64,000 nt of DNA from assembly GCA_015709635.1 (NCBI GenBank), contig CP054180.1, forward strand, positions 310,001-374,000, written 5' to 3'. How positions within the stretch are numbered: the first letter of the stretch is position 1; each line of letters begins with the position of its first letter. The notes beneath the pieces were generated by a model. The model was not told where the DNA came from. It searched no databases and was given only the letters and a program-made list of their open reading frames with translations. Below are positions 19,267-28,560 of the stretch, one piece after another. The position numbers and the translations under genes are program-made. The stretch is from Gammaproteobacteria bacterium (lineage in GTDB: Bacteria; Pseudomonadota; Gammaproteobacteria; Burkholderiales; Nitrosomonadaceae).

Positions 19267-20718
19267 ATGAAAATTATCATTCTGGGGGCTGGTCAAGTCG
19301 GTTCATCGGTGGCGGAAAGCTTGGTCAGCGAGGCCAACGACATCACCATGGTCGATGTCGATCCGAAGCGCTTGGCATTACTGCAGGATCGTTTTGATTT
19401 ACGCACCGTCGTCGGCAACGCTTCGCATCCATCGGTATTGGTCAATGCCGGCGCGCCCGATGCGGATATGGTGCTGGCAGTCACCGAGCACGATGAAACC
19501 AATTTGGTGGCATGTAAACTGGCCGCTACCCTTTTTAATACGCCGACTAAAATCGCGCGTATCCGTTCTACCGAATACTTGGCACACCCGGAAATTTTTT
19601 CGACGGAAAACTTCTGTGTCGATTTTGCCATTTCCCCGGAGCAGATTCTGACCGAATATATCGAGAAGCTGGTCGAGTTTCCCGAAGCCTTGCAAGTGCT
19701 GGATTTTGCCTCGGGGAAAGTGAGCCTGGTTGCGGTGCGCGCACTAAAAGGCGGCTCGCTGGTCGGGCAAGAGTTGCAGCAACTGCGTAAACATGTTCCC
19801 ACCGTGGATACCCGTGTGGCGGCTATTTTCCGTCAGGATCGGCCGATTATACCGGAAGGCGATACCGTAATCGAAGCGGAGGACGAAGTATTTTTTATCG
19901 CTGCAACCGAAGATATCCGTACGGTGATGCGGGAGTTGCGCAAAATGGATAGACCGGTTGAGCATGTAATGATTGCCGGTGGTGGAAGAATCGGCAAGCG
20001 GCTCGCGACGACACTGGAGAAAGATTATCAAGTCAGGATCATAGAACGCAATTATCAAACTTGTGAGCGTTTGGCCGGTGAGTTGAGTAGCACGCTGGTG
20101 CTGCATGGCGATGCCACGGATGAAGATCTACTGGACGATGAGAATATCGCCGAAATGGATTTGTTTTGCGCGCTGACGAACGACGAAGAGAATAATATTA
20201 TGGCGGCGCTGTTGGCAAAGCGCATGGGGGCGCATAAAGTCATCGCCTTGATCAACCGCCGCGCTTATGTGGATCTGGTGCAAGGCAGCCGCATCGATAT
20301 CGCGATTTCGCCGGCGCAAGTGACAATCGGCTCATTGCTTGCCTACGTGCGTCACGGCGATGTTGCCGCGGTGCACAGCTTGCGGCGCGGTGCGGCGGAG
20401 GCATTGGAGCTGGTTGCGCATGGCGATGCGCGCTCGTCCAAAGTGGTCGGACGCAAGATTGAAGAGGTCAAACTGCCAAAAGGTGCAACCATCGGCGCCA
20501 TCGTGCGCGGCTTGCCGAGATCGGAAGCGTTGTTCGGTGCAAGTCCAGCTTTCGGGCAGGAAACGGAACTACCGGAATCGAGTTACGCGGCGCGCGTCAT
20601 CATTGCGCATCACGATACGGTGATCGAATCGGAGGATCATGTGATCCTATTCGTGATCAATCGCAAAATGATCCGTGAAGTGGAAAAACTGTTTCAGGTT
20701 AATGTCGGCTTTCTGTAA
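19267..20718 (+). CDS. trkA: Trk potassium uptake regulatory protein TrkA
   Basis: Peripheral NAD-binding subunit that gates the TrkH potassium channel on the cytoplasmic face. The 483 residues hold two RCK units, each a Rossmann domain plus a TrkA-C domain. The nucleotide loops are IILGAGQVGSSVAESL near residue 3 and MIAGGGRIGKRLATTLE near residue 236. E. coli TrkA has 458 residues with the same duplication. The gene starts nine bases after the phosphatase gene and ends 11 bases before trkH, so gating protein and channel are made from one transcript. Confidence 0.96.
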   Translation: MKIIILGAGQVGSSVAESLVSEANDITMVDVDPKRLALLQDRFDLRTVVGNASHPSVLVNAGAPDADMVLAVTEHDETNLVACKLAATLFNTPTKIARIRSTEYLAHPEIFSTENFCVDFAISPEQILTEYIEKLVEFPEALQVLDFASGKVSLVAVRALKGGSLVGQELQQLRKHVPTVDTRVAAIFRQDRPIIPEGDTVIEAEDEVFFIAATEDIRTVMRELRKMDRPVEHVMIAGGGRIGKRLATTLEKDYQVRIIERNYQTCERLAGELSSTLVLHGDATDEDLLDDENIAEMDLFCALTNDEENNIMAALLAKRMGAHKVIALINRRAYVDLVQGSRIDIAISPAQVTIGSLLAYVRHGDVAAVHSLRRGAAEALELVAHGDARSSKVVGRKIEEVKLPKGATIGAIVRGLPRSEALFGASPAFGQETELPESSYAARVIIAHHDTVIESEDHVILFVINRKMIREVEKLFQVNVGFL

Positions 20719-20729
20719 CGAATAACCGT

Positions 20730-22187
20730 ATGAATCGTTTGTTTGCTGTTGTTAATGTGCTCGGCAAGATGGTGCTGGTATTTGGTCTGACCATGTTGAT
20801 TCCGCTGGGCTTGGCGTTGTGGAGTAATGACGGCACGCATTTGGTCTTTGGCAAATCGATAATCTTTACGCTGGGTTGCGGATTGATGATGTCGGCTGCG
20901 ACACAGCGCTTTAAACGCGAATTGCAGACACGGGATGGTTTCTTGCTGGTTGTGCTGGTGTGGTCGGCACTGCCGGCATTCGCCATGTTGCCGCTGCTGC
21001 TGCAACTTCCGGAACTTAATCTCAGCATGGCTTATTTTGAAGCGGCTTCGGGCTTGACCGCCACGGGTGGCACGGTGTTGTCAGGCCTGGATGCGCTACC
21101 GCCCTCCATCAATTTATGGCGTGGCGAGATGGTATGGCTTGGCGGTATGGGGTTGATCGTATTGGCGGTCGCGATTCTGCCATTGTTAGGCGTGGGTGGC
21201 CGGCAATTGCTGAATGCCGAAATACCGGGACCGATGAAGGAGAACAAACTGACGCCGCGCATCGCTGAAACGGCCAAAGGATTGTGGTCGATTTACGCTA
21301 GCCTGACAGTGGCGTGTGTTTTTGCTTACAAGTGGGCCGGCATGGATTGGTTCGATGCGGTGATGCATGCTTTCACGACCTTGGGATTAGGCGGCTTTTC
21401 ATCGCATGACGCGAGCTATGCTTACTGGGATTCTCCGCTCATTGAATCGGTCGCGATTTTCTTTATGCTAATCGCCGGGATCAACTTTGCGACGCATTTT
21501 CTGGCTTGGCGGGCAAAGAATTTGATTTTTTATTGGTATGACTCCGAAGTAGGGGCGTATTTTCTGATCGTGCTCGCGAGTTGCATTGGTCTGGCATTGT
21601 ATTTGTGGTTTTCCGGTGTTTATGCGGAGCCGCTGATTGCATTGCGTTACGCCGCTTTTAACATAGTTTCGGTAGCGACGACCACCGGTTACAGTAATAC
21701 CGATTACAGCTTGTGGCCGGTGTTTGTTCCGCTCTGGATGTTATTTTTGTCCGGCTTCTGCACTTCTTCAGGCTCTACCGGCGGCGGTATTAAAATGATT
21801 CGGGCGCGAATTCTGTATCAGCAGGTCTATCGTGAAATTATCACGATCATGCATCCAAGTGCTGTCATTCCGGCCAAATTGGGCAGAAATGTGCTGGCAA
21901 ATCGCGTCATTCTTGCGGTATTAGTATTTCTGTTTGTATATTCGGTGAGCATCGTACTGATGACGTTTGCATTGACTCTTAGTGGGTTAGATGTCATTAC
22001 ATCCTTTTCTGCCGCAGTAGCTTGTATCAATAATTTGGGGCCGGGTCTTGGCGATATCGGGCCGGCAACCACGTATGCATCGCTAACGGATTTTCAAACA
22101 TGGATTTGCAGCTTTGCCATGCTGTTGGGTAGATTGGAATTTTTTACGGTGCTCGCGATTTTTACTCCGGCATTTTGGAGGAAATAA
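20730..22187 (+). CDS. trkH: Trk potassium uptake transmembrane protein TrkH
   Basis: Inner-membrane potassium-translocating subunit of 485 residues. Four pore-loop filter sequences typical of the Trk/Ktr/HKT superfamily are visible: SGLTATGGTVLSGL, FTTLGLGGFSSHD, VATTTGYSNTDY and INNLGPGLGDIGP. Each is flanked by hydrophobic helices, and the central Gly of each filter is kept. Length agrees with E. coli TrkH (483). It is adjacent to trkA, its regulatory subunit. No terminator is obvious before the receiver gene 57 bases downstream. Confidence 0.96.
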   Translation: MNRLFAVVNVLGKMVLVFGLTMLIPLGLALWSNDGTHLVFGKSIIFTLGCGLMMSAATQRFKRELQTRDGFLLVVLVWSALPAFAMLPLLLQLPELNLSMAYFEAASGLTATGGTVLSGLDALPPSINLWRGEMVWLGGMGLIVLAVAILPLLGVGGRQLLNAEIPGPMKENKLTPRIAETAKGLWSIYASLTVACVFAYKWAGMDWFDAVMHAFTTLGLGGFSSHDASYAYWDSPLIESVAIFFMLIAGINFATHFLAWRAKNLIFYWYDSEVGAYFLIVLASCIGLALYLWFSGVYAEPLIALRYAAFNIVSVATTTGYSNTDYSLWPVFVPLWMLFLSGFCTSSGSTGGGIKMIRARILYQQVYREIITIMHPSAVIPAKLGRNVLANRVILAVLVFLFVYSVSIVLMTFALTLSGLDVITSFSAAVACINNLGPGLGDIGPATTYASLTDFQTWICSFAMLLGRLEFFTVLAIFTPAFWRK

Positions 22188-22244
22188 AATTCATAGCGAT
22201 ATGCCGGGTTTATGAGCATGTGTCAATTTTCAGAAGGAGTTCAG

Positions 22245-22640
22245 GTGGAAAATACCGGTGTATTGAAAGGTATTAAAGTCATGGTGATTGATGACAGTAA
22301 TACCATCCGGAAAAGTGCTGAGATTTTTCTGAGGCCTTTCGGTTGTCAGGTGATTCTGGCGGAAGATGGTTTTGAAGCGATGTCGAAAATTGTAGAGAAC
22401 CAGCCTGATATTATTTTTGTTGATATCACAATGCCGCGGCTCGATGGTTATCAAACGTGCAAACTGATTAAAAATAATCCTATTTATCAATCAACTCCTG
22501 TAGTCATGTTATCCAGCAAAGATGGATTATTTGATAAAGCACGAGGGCGGATGGCAGGATCGAATGATTATCTAACAAAACCATTTACCGCAGAAGGTTT
22601 ATTGAGCATAATACGTAGCTATACTTTGCAACCAAATTGA
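22245..22640 (+). CDS. Single-domain response regulator, PilG-like
   Basis: Stand-alone receiver domain of 131 residues. It has the acidic pair in VMVIDDSNTIRKSAE, the phospho-acceptor Asp in IIFVDITMPRLDGYQTC, Thr/Ser in VVMLSSKDG and the conserved Lys in DYLTKPF. The sequence is closest in style to PilG of the type IV pilus chemotaxis (Pil-Chp) pathway, which in other proteobacteria stands next to pilH/pilI/pilJ. Those genes are absent here, so the gene is an orphan in this location. I prefer the GTG at 22245 because AAGGAG lies five bases before it; an ATG at 22212 is also in frame. Confidence 0.82.
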   Translation: MENTGVLKGIKVMVIDDSNTIRKSAEIFLRPFGCQVILAEDGFEAMSKIVENQPDIIFVDITMPRLDGYQTCKLIKNNPIYQSTPVVMLSSKDGLFDKARGRMAGSNDYLTKPFTAEGLLSIIRSYTLQPN

Positions 22641-23802
<1,162 letters not shown>

Positions 23803-23817
23803 TTCTTGAGGTTAATT

Positions 23818-23841
23818 CTTCCTGCCCGGCTGGGCGGGAAG
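23818..23841 (+). promoter_or_regulatory. Hairpin in the amoC-amoA spacer
   Basis: CTTCCTGCCC (23818-23827) and GGGCGGGAAG (23832-23841) pair over ten positions (one G-U) around a GGCT loop, with flanking AATTCTT/AAGAATT that can extend it. No T run follows, so mRNA processing or stabilisation of the amoC message is more likely than termination. Confidence 0.6.
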
Positions 23842-23969
23842 GATAGAAGAATTTAAGAAAGATTAGCAGCAGTCATGAAAACGGCCGATAGGCTGACGAC
23901 AAAAAGAAGCAAGGGAATCGTCAAGTTTTCATAATTTAATATCACACGAAATGAAGAAGGGAGGGTCTA

Positions 23970-24794
23970 GTGAGTAGAACAGACGAAATTTTAGCAGCGG
24001 CGAAGATGGTGCCGGAAGCGGTCAAGATGTCCAGATACATAGATGCGGTATATTTTCCGATTCTGTGTATATTGCTGGTAGGAACCTATCACATGCACTT
24101 CATGCTGTTAGCAGGAGACTGGGATTTCTGGTTGGATTGGAAAGACCGTCAATGGTGGCCGGTAGTGACACCGATTGTAGGTATCATGTACTGTGCAGCA
24201 CTGATGTATTACCTGTGGGTAAACTATCGCCTGCCATTTGGCGCGACACTCTGTATCGTATGCCTGTTAGTAGGTGAATGGCTGACCCGTTACTGGGGCT
24301 TCTACTGGTGGTCACACTATCCGCTCAACTTTGTACTGCCATCGACCATGATTCCAGGTGCGTTGATGATGGATACGATTTTACTGTTGACGGGTAACTG
24401 GCTGATCACAGCCCTGTTAGGCGGCGGCTTCTTTGGTTTATTCTTCTACCCGGGCAACTGGCCGATTTTTGGCCCAACCCACTTACCGGTGGTTGTTGAA
24501 GGCGTATTGCTGTCAGTAGCTGACTACACAGGTTTTCTGTACGTACGTACGGGTACACCTGAATACGTTCGCCTGATTGAGCAAGGCTCACTGCGTACCT
24601 TTGGTGGTCACACCACAGTGATTGCAGCGTTCTTCGCAGCATTCGTATCCATGCTGATGTTCTGCGTATGGTGGTACTTCGGTAAACTGTACTGCACCGC
24701 TTTCTACTATGTTAAAGGCGAAAGAGGACGCATATCAATGAAGAACGACGTAACCGCGTTTGGTGAAAAAGGCTTTGCACAGGGGATTAGATAA
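23970..24794 (+). CDS. amoA: Ammonia monooxygenase subunit A (active-site-associated membrane subunit)
   Basis: Membrane subunit of ammonia monooxygenase, 274 residues with about seven transmembrane helices; the subunit labelled by acetylene in studies of Nitrosomonas europaea. The sequence [19 protein letters not shown] followed by [20 protein letters not shown] is diagnostic for betaproteobacterial AmoA, and the region corresponds to the widely used amoA marker. Translation starts at a GTG (23970) preceded by GAAGGGAGGG. The stop overlaps the amoB start (TAATG), so amoA and amoB are coupled and made in equal amounts. Confidence 0.99.
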   Translation: MSRTDEILAAAKMVPEAVKMSRYIDAVYFPILCILLVGTYHMHFMLLAGDWDFWLDWKDRQWWPVVTPIVGIMYCAALMYYLWVNYRLPFGATLCIVCLLVGEWLTRYWGFYWWSHYPLNFVLPSTMIPGALMMDTILLLTGNWLITALLGGGFFGLFFYPGNWPIFGPTHLPVVVEGVLLSVADYTGFLYVRTGTPEYVRLIEQGSLRTFGGHTTVIAAFFAAFVSMLMFCVWWYFGKLYCTAFYYVKGERGRISMKNDVTAFGEKGFAQGIR

Positions 24795-26056
24795 TGAACA
24801 TAAGAAGCATATTTAAACTGGGCGTATTAGGCCTGTATGGAGCAGCGATTGGAGCGGCATCGCTGGCGATGACGCTGACGGTAGACGTCAAGACGGCAGC
24901 GGCACACGGTGAGCGCTCACAAGAACCGTTCCTGCGCATGCGTAGTATTCAATGGTACGACTTGAAATGGCAACCGAAAGTCACCAAAGTGAACGACATT
25001 GCGACGATGACCGGTAACTTCCACTTAGCGGAAGACTGGCCCCGTGCGGTAGGTAAGCCAACCCGTGCATTTTTTAACGTAGGTAGCCCAAGCCCGGTGT
25101 TTGTACGTTTAAGCACCAAACTGAACGGCGAACCGACGTTTATTTCCGGCCCGCTGGAAATCGGTCGTGACTATGCATTTGAAGTCAGACTGAAAGCACG
25201 TATCCCTGGACGCCATCACATGCATGCGATGGTGAACATTAAAGATGCAGGTCCTATTGCAGGTCCGGCTTCTTGGATGAACATCTCCGGCAGCTGGGAT
25301 GACTTTACCAACCCAGTGACCACACTGACCGGTAAAACCATTGACCTGGAAACGTTCAACTTCAGCAACGGCATATTCTGGCACATCGTATGGCTGGGCT
25401 TAGGTTGCTTCTGGATTGGCTACTTTGTAGCGAAACCGATGTTCCTACCGCGTAGCCGTGTACTGCTGGCGTATGGTGACGAATTATTAACCTCTCCAAC
25501 CGACAGAAAAGTAGGTCTTGCAGTAGCTATTCTGACCTGCGCGATCGTTTGGGGCGGCTATCGTTACACCGAAAGCGTACACCCATACACAGTACCGATC
25601 CAAGCGGGCGAATCGAAAGTAGCACCGTTACCGATTGCACCGAACCCTGTTGCGATCAAAGTAACGCACGCTAACTACGACGTACCGGGCCGTGCACTGC
25701 GTGTAACGATGGAAATCACCAACAACGGTGACTCAGAAGTCAACATCGGTGAATTCACGACAGCGGGCGTACGCTTTGTGAACGAACTGGGCCGCAAACA
25801 CCTGGATCCTGACTATCCAAGAGAACTGGTAGCAACTGGTTTGACGGTGGATGGCGACAGAGGTGTTCAACCTGGAGAAACCCGTGAAGTTAAGATGGAA
25901 GCCAAAGACGCGTTGTGGGAAGTACAACGTTTGATGGCGCTGTTGGGTGACCCGGAAAGCCGCTTTGGTGGCTTGCTGATGACCTGGGACCAAGCAGGCA
26001 ATCGTTACATCAACAGTATTGCTGGTGCGGTAATTCCAGTCTTTACCAAACTGTAA
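24794..26056 (+). CDS. amoB: Ammonia monooxygenase subunit B
   Basis: Copper-binding subunit with two periplasmic cupredoxin-like domains and two membrane helices, 420 residues. A signal peptide ends near [12 protein letters not shown], leaving a His near the mature N-terminus. With the HxH of [12 protein letters not shown] this reproduces the copper-site histidines known from PmoB. Membrane helices lie near residues 195-215 and 235-255. The first cupredoxin domain precedes them and the second runs to the C-terminus. It is coupled to amoA by a one-base overlap and followed at once by a strong terminator. Confidence 0.98.
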   Translation: MNIRSIFKLGVLGLYGAAIGAASLAMTLTVDVKTAAAHGERSQEPFLRMRSIQWYDLKWQPKVTKVNDIATMTGNFHLAEDWPRAVGKPTRAFFNVGSPSPVFVRLSTKLNGEPTFISGPLEIGRDYAFEVRLKARIPGRHHMHAMVNIKDAGPIAGPASWMNISGSWDDFTNPVTTLTGKTIDLETFNFSNGIFWHIVWLGLGCFWIGYFVAKPMFLPRSRVLLAYGDELLTSPTDRKVGLAVAILTCAIVWGGYRYTESVHPYTVPIQAGESKVAPLPIAPNPVAIKVTHANYDVPGRALRVTMEITNNGDSEVNIGEFTTAGVRFVNELGRKHLDPDYPRELVATGLTVDGDRGVQPGETREVKMEAKDALWEVQRLMALLGDPESRFGGLLMTWDQAGNRYINSIAGAVIPVFTKL

Positions 26057-26077
26057 TAAGAGAAGTTAGGCATCAAC

Positions 26078-26123
26078 ACCGGTACACCACTGTCGCAAGA
26101 CAGCCGGTGTACCGGTTTTTTTT
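26078..26123 (+). terminator. Rho-independent terminator after amoB
   Basis: A perfect 11-base stem (ACCGGTACACC with GGTGTACCGGT) encloses a second stem CTGTC-GCAA-GACAG with a stable GCAA tetraloop, and is followed by a run of T. It separates amoCAB from amoED, so amoED would be made by read-through or from their own promoter. Confidence 0.88.
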
Positions 26124-26217
26124 GGCAAAGAAATAAAGTAAAAATTTAGGGCAGTAAGAGAATGCAGACACAAGAACTGGCAACATTAGAGGCACCCATC
26201 CAAGAGGAGGATTTGTC

Positions 26218-26802
26218 GTGATCAGGCAAATAGCACCAACGGGGATTGCGGTCTTGATACTTGTCATGGCACTGTATGCGGGCACAGCTGGCGCTCATGG
26301 CAAAGTAGCCATGGAAGAGGACAGCTGCATGCGTCGGGTTGGCGAAAACATGATTCACCTCAGCACCTACCAACCGCAAGTCGATGAAGAAGGACATTAC
26401 TGCACGGAGATACCCAAAGCAGGCAATGCCATACTCGTTATTGATTTGGTGGATCCGGCATTGCGCGATATGCCGATAAGCGTAAAAGTTGTGCAAGGCA
26501 GCAAGGCAGGTGAAGGGGAAACGATCACCAACGTACGTCCGGCATTATATCAAGACGGAGTAATCAGCACGCAAAGTCAGCTGGCGCAAGGGAAGTACCT
26601 GGTGCAGATTACAGCGGAAGGTGTACCGCCCTTGAACTATGAATACCATTTGCGGGTGGAACTGATCAACTACGCGGAAGTATTCAGAGCTGCCATAGGA
26701 CCGGCAGTCGGGCTATTGCTGACCACCATACTTGGGTATAAACTCATCCGGTCAAGACGCTTCAGAGACTGGCTGGCGACACGCCGGGCCAACAAGAACT
26801 GA
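26218..26802 (+). CDS. amoE: Amo operon accessory protein AmoE (orf4)
   Basis: Periplasmic, membrane-anchored protein of 194 residues found downstream of amoB in ammonia oxidisers. A signal peptide ends at AGTAGAHGK. The mature region carries conserved His and Cys residues (AHGKVAMEEDSCMRR, MIHLSTYQPQ, EEGHYCTEIPKAG) that could bind copper, and a single C-terminal membrane helix lies near residues 158-176. A role in copper delivery or assembly of the monooxygenase is inferred from location and residues, not proven. The GTG start (26218) is supported by GAGGAGG seven bases upstream. It is paralogous to the next gene. Confidence 0.88.
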   Translation: MIRQIAPTGIAVLILVMALYAGTAGAHGKVAMEEDSCMRRVGENMIHLSTYQPQVDEEGHYCTEIPKAGNAILVIDLVDPALRDMPISVKVVQGSKAGEGETITNVRPALYQDGVISTQSQLAQGKYLVQITAEGVPPLNYEYHLRVELINYAEVFRAAIGPAVGLLLTTILGYKLIRSRRFRDWLATRRANKN

Positions 26803-26867
26803 ATGATCCAATGGCGGATTAAGACACTATAGAGACTAACCATTTATCGACACAGGAAATCCAAGCA

Positions 26868-27440
26868 ATGTCAGCAAGACTAATAGATATAAAGCAAGCA
26901 ATAGTAACGATCATACTCGCAACGGGCATGCTAATGACCACACAAGTACAAGCGCACGGTGGTTTGGCACTGGCAGAAGACATGTGCGTACTGACGGTAG
27001 GGCCGTACCGGATGCACTTTACCGGTTATCAACCGCTATCGCAGGAAGAAGAATTCTGTGAAGACATACCGGAAACAGGCAAGACTGTGATAGCGCTGGA
27101 CTATATCCAGGAAGAATTACGTCCGCTGACGACGGAAGTGCGGATTATCCGGGATACGGGATCGGAAGCGAATTTGGATCAAATTACGGTGTTTCATTTA
27201 CCACCGAAAGTCTACCCATCGGCATCGATTGCCGTAGAGCATGTCTTTCCGGAAAAGGGCAAGTTTGTAGGGCTGGTGACGGTGACAGGTGGAGCGCAGG
27301 ACTATGTATCGCGCTTTCCGTTCTCGGTAGGGGAAGGCCGTCCGACTCCGAAAGTGGCGATCATTGCACCGGTGATACTGGTCATCGCTGTTGCCGCTTT
27401 CTTCTTCTTGCGTAAGCGTAAACCGGCGGCAGCTGCTTAA
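26868..27440 (+). CDS. amoD: Amo operon accessory protein AmoD (orf5)
   Basis: Paralogue of the preceding gene, 190 residues. It has a signal peptide ending VQAHGG, the same pattern of His and Cys (AHGGLALAEDMCVLTVG, RMHFTGYQPLSQEEEFCEDIP) and a C-terminal membrane anchor followed by a basic tail (FFFLRKRKPAAAA). The tandem pair amoE-amoD follows amoCAB in known ammonia oxidisers, and homologues sit near particulate methane monooxygenase genes. A part in copper handling is the usual suggestion. It ends just before a bidirectional terminator that closes the amo region. Confidence 0.87.
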   Translation: MSARLIDIKQAIVTIILATGMLMTTQVQAHGGLALAEDMCVLTVGPYRMHFTGYQPLSQEEEFCEDIPETGKTVIALDYIQEELRPLTTEVRIIRDTGSEANLDQITVFHLPPKVYPSASIAVEHVFPEKGKFVGLVTVTGGAQDYVSRFPFSVGEGRPTPKVAIIAPVILVIAVAAFFFLRKRKPAAAA

Positions 27441-27454
27441 ATAGCGTCAATCAA

Positions 27455-27493
27455 GAAAAAAAGGCGGAACAAGATATCTTATTCCGCCTTTAT
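27455..27493. terminator. Bidirectional terminator between amoD and secF
   Basis: AAGGCGGAACAAGATATCTTATTCCGCCTT (27461-27490) is an almost perfect 30-base palindrome flanked by A residues on the left and T residues on the right. It can therefore stop transcription from both the amo side and the convergent secF side. Confidence 0.85.
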
Positions 27494-27594
27494 CATCAGA
27501 AATTCAGAATACAATTTCTAGCTCAAAGTAATACTTCTTTGCGCAACGCTATCAGCTATTAATTCTCTTTTGTTGTCAGAATGTAAAAGCACTT

Positions 27595-28533
27595 CTATAC
27601 AACGGCACCATCGTTTTCCAGAGGCTTTTTCTCCATCTTGACGAGATCTTCGCGCTTAACTTGCAGCAGCATGATGATCGAGCTGCCAACCATGATAGAC
27701 GAATAAATTCCGAACAAGATACCGATAGTTAATGCCAGTGCGAAATAGTAAAGCACTTCGCCGCCGAACAAGAGCATGGCAATGACGACTATTTGCGTAC
27801 ATCCGTGCGTAATAACCGTGCGCGACATCGTTTGTGTGATAGCGCTGTCGATGATCTCAGTCAGTGATGCCTTGCGATATTTGCGGAAATTTTCTCGAAT
27901 GCGATCAAAGATCACCACCGATTCGTTAACGGAATAGCCCAGTATGGCCAAGATTGCGGCTAATACCGTTAGTGAGAATTCCCATTGAAAGAATGCAAAG
28001 CAACCAACGATGATAACAACGTCATGTAAGTTGGCGATAATGCCCGCCACACCGAATTTCCATTCGAATCGCATAGCGAGATATGCGACGATGCCCAGTG
28101 ATACAAATAGCAGAGCAAGCGCTCCGTTTTCCAGTAATTCACTGCCGACTTGCGGACCGACAAATTCCACTCGTTTCATTGCCACGGCTGAATCCACTTG
28201 CTTCAGTGCCGCCATAACGGTTTCCGATAGTTGAGCACTGGAAATACCGGGTTTAATCGGTAAGCGGATAAGAACATCACGAGAGGTGCCGAAATTTTGC
28301 ACACTGGCATCGGGCATATCGAGGCCGGCCAGTACATCTCTAACTTTTTCAAGATCAGCTGTTTGGCTATAGCTGACTTCCAATACCGTTCCGCCAGTGA
28401 AGTCGACGCCAAGGTTGAGTCCTTTTGCGGCGATAAAATAAACAGACAGAAGGAACGTCACGATTGAAATGACGGCTCCGACATGCCTCCATCGCATGAA
28501 GGGGATATTGTGATTAAATCTGAAAAATTCCAT
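27595..28533 (-). CDS. secF: Protein translocase subunit SecF
   Basis: Membrane component that, with SecD and the proton-motive force, helps complete Sec-dependent protein export. The 312 residues contain six membrane helices typical of the RND superfamily. The signature GVDFTGGTVLEVSYS follows helix 1, and the conserved core ILGYSVNESVVIFDRIREN lies in helix 4 and the following loop. The end of secD lies 27 bases upstream. It is the last gene of queA-tgt-yajC-secD-secF, an order shared with E. coli. Confidence 0.97.
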   Translation of the reverse strand: MEFFRFNHNIPFMRWRHVGAVISIVTFLLSVYFIAAKGLNLGVDFTGGTVLEVSYSQTADLEKVRDVLAGLDMPDASVQNFGTSRDVLIRLPIKPGISSAQLSETVMAALKQVDSAVAMKRVEFVGPQVGSELLENGALALLFVSLGIVAYLAMRFEWKFGVAGIIANLHDVVIIVGCFAFFQWEFSLTVLAAILAILGYSVNESVVIFDRIRENFRKYRKASLTEIIDSAITQTMSRTVITHGCTQIVVIAMLLFGGEVLYYFALALTIGILFGIYSSIMVGSSIIMLLQVKREDLVKMEKKPLENDGAVV

Positions 28534-28560
28534 GATCTACTTCCTTATAAATCTGCCCAA

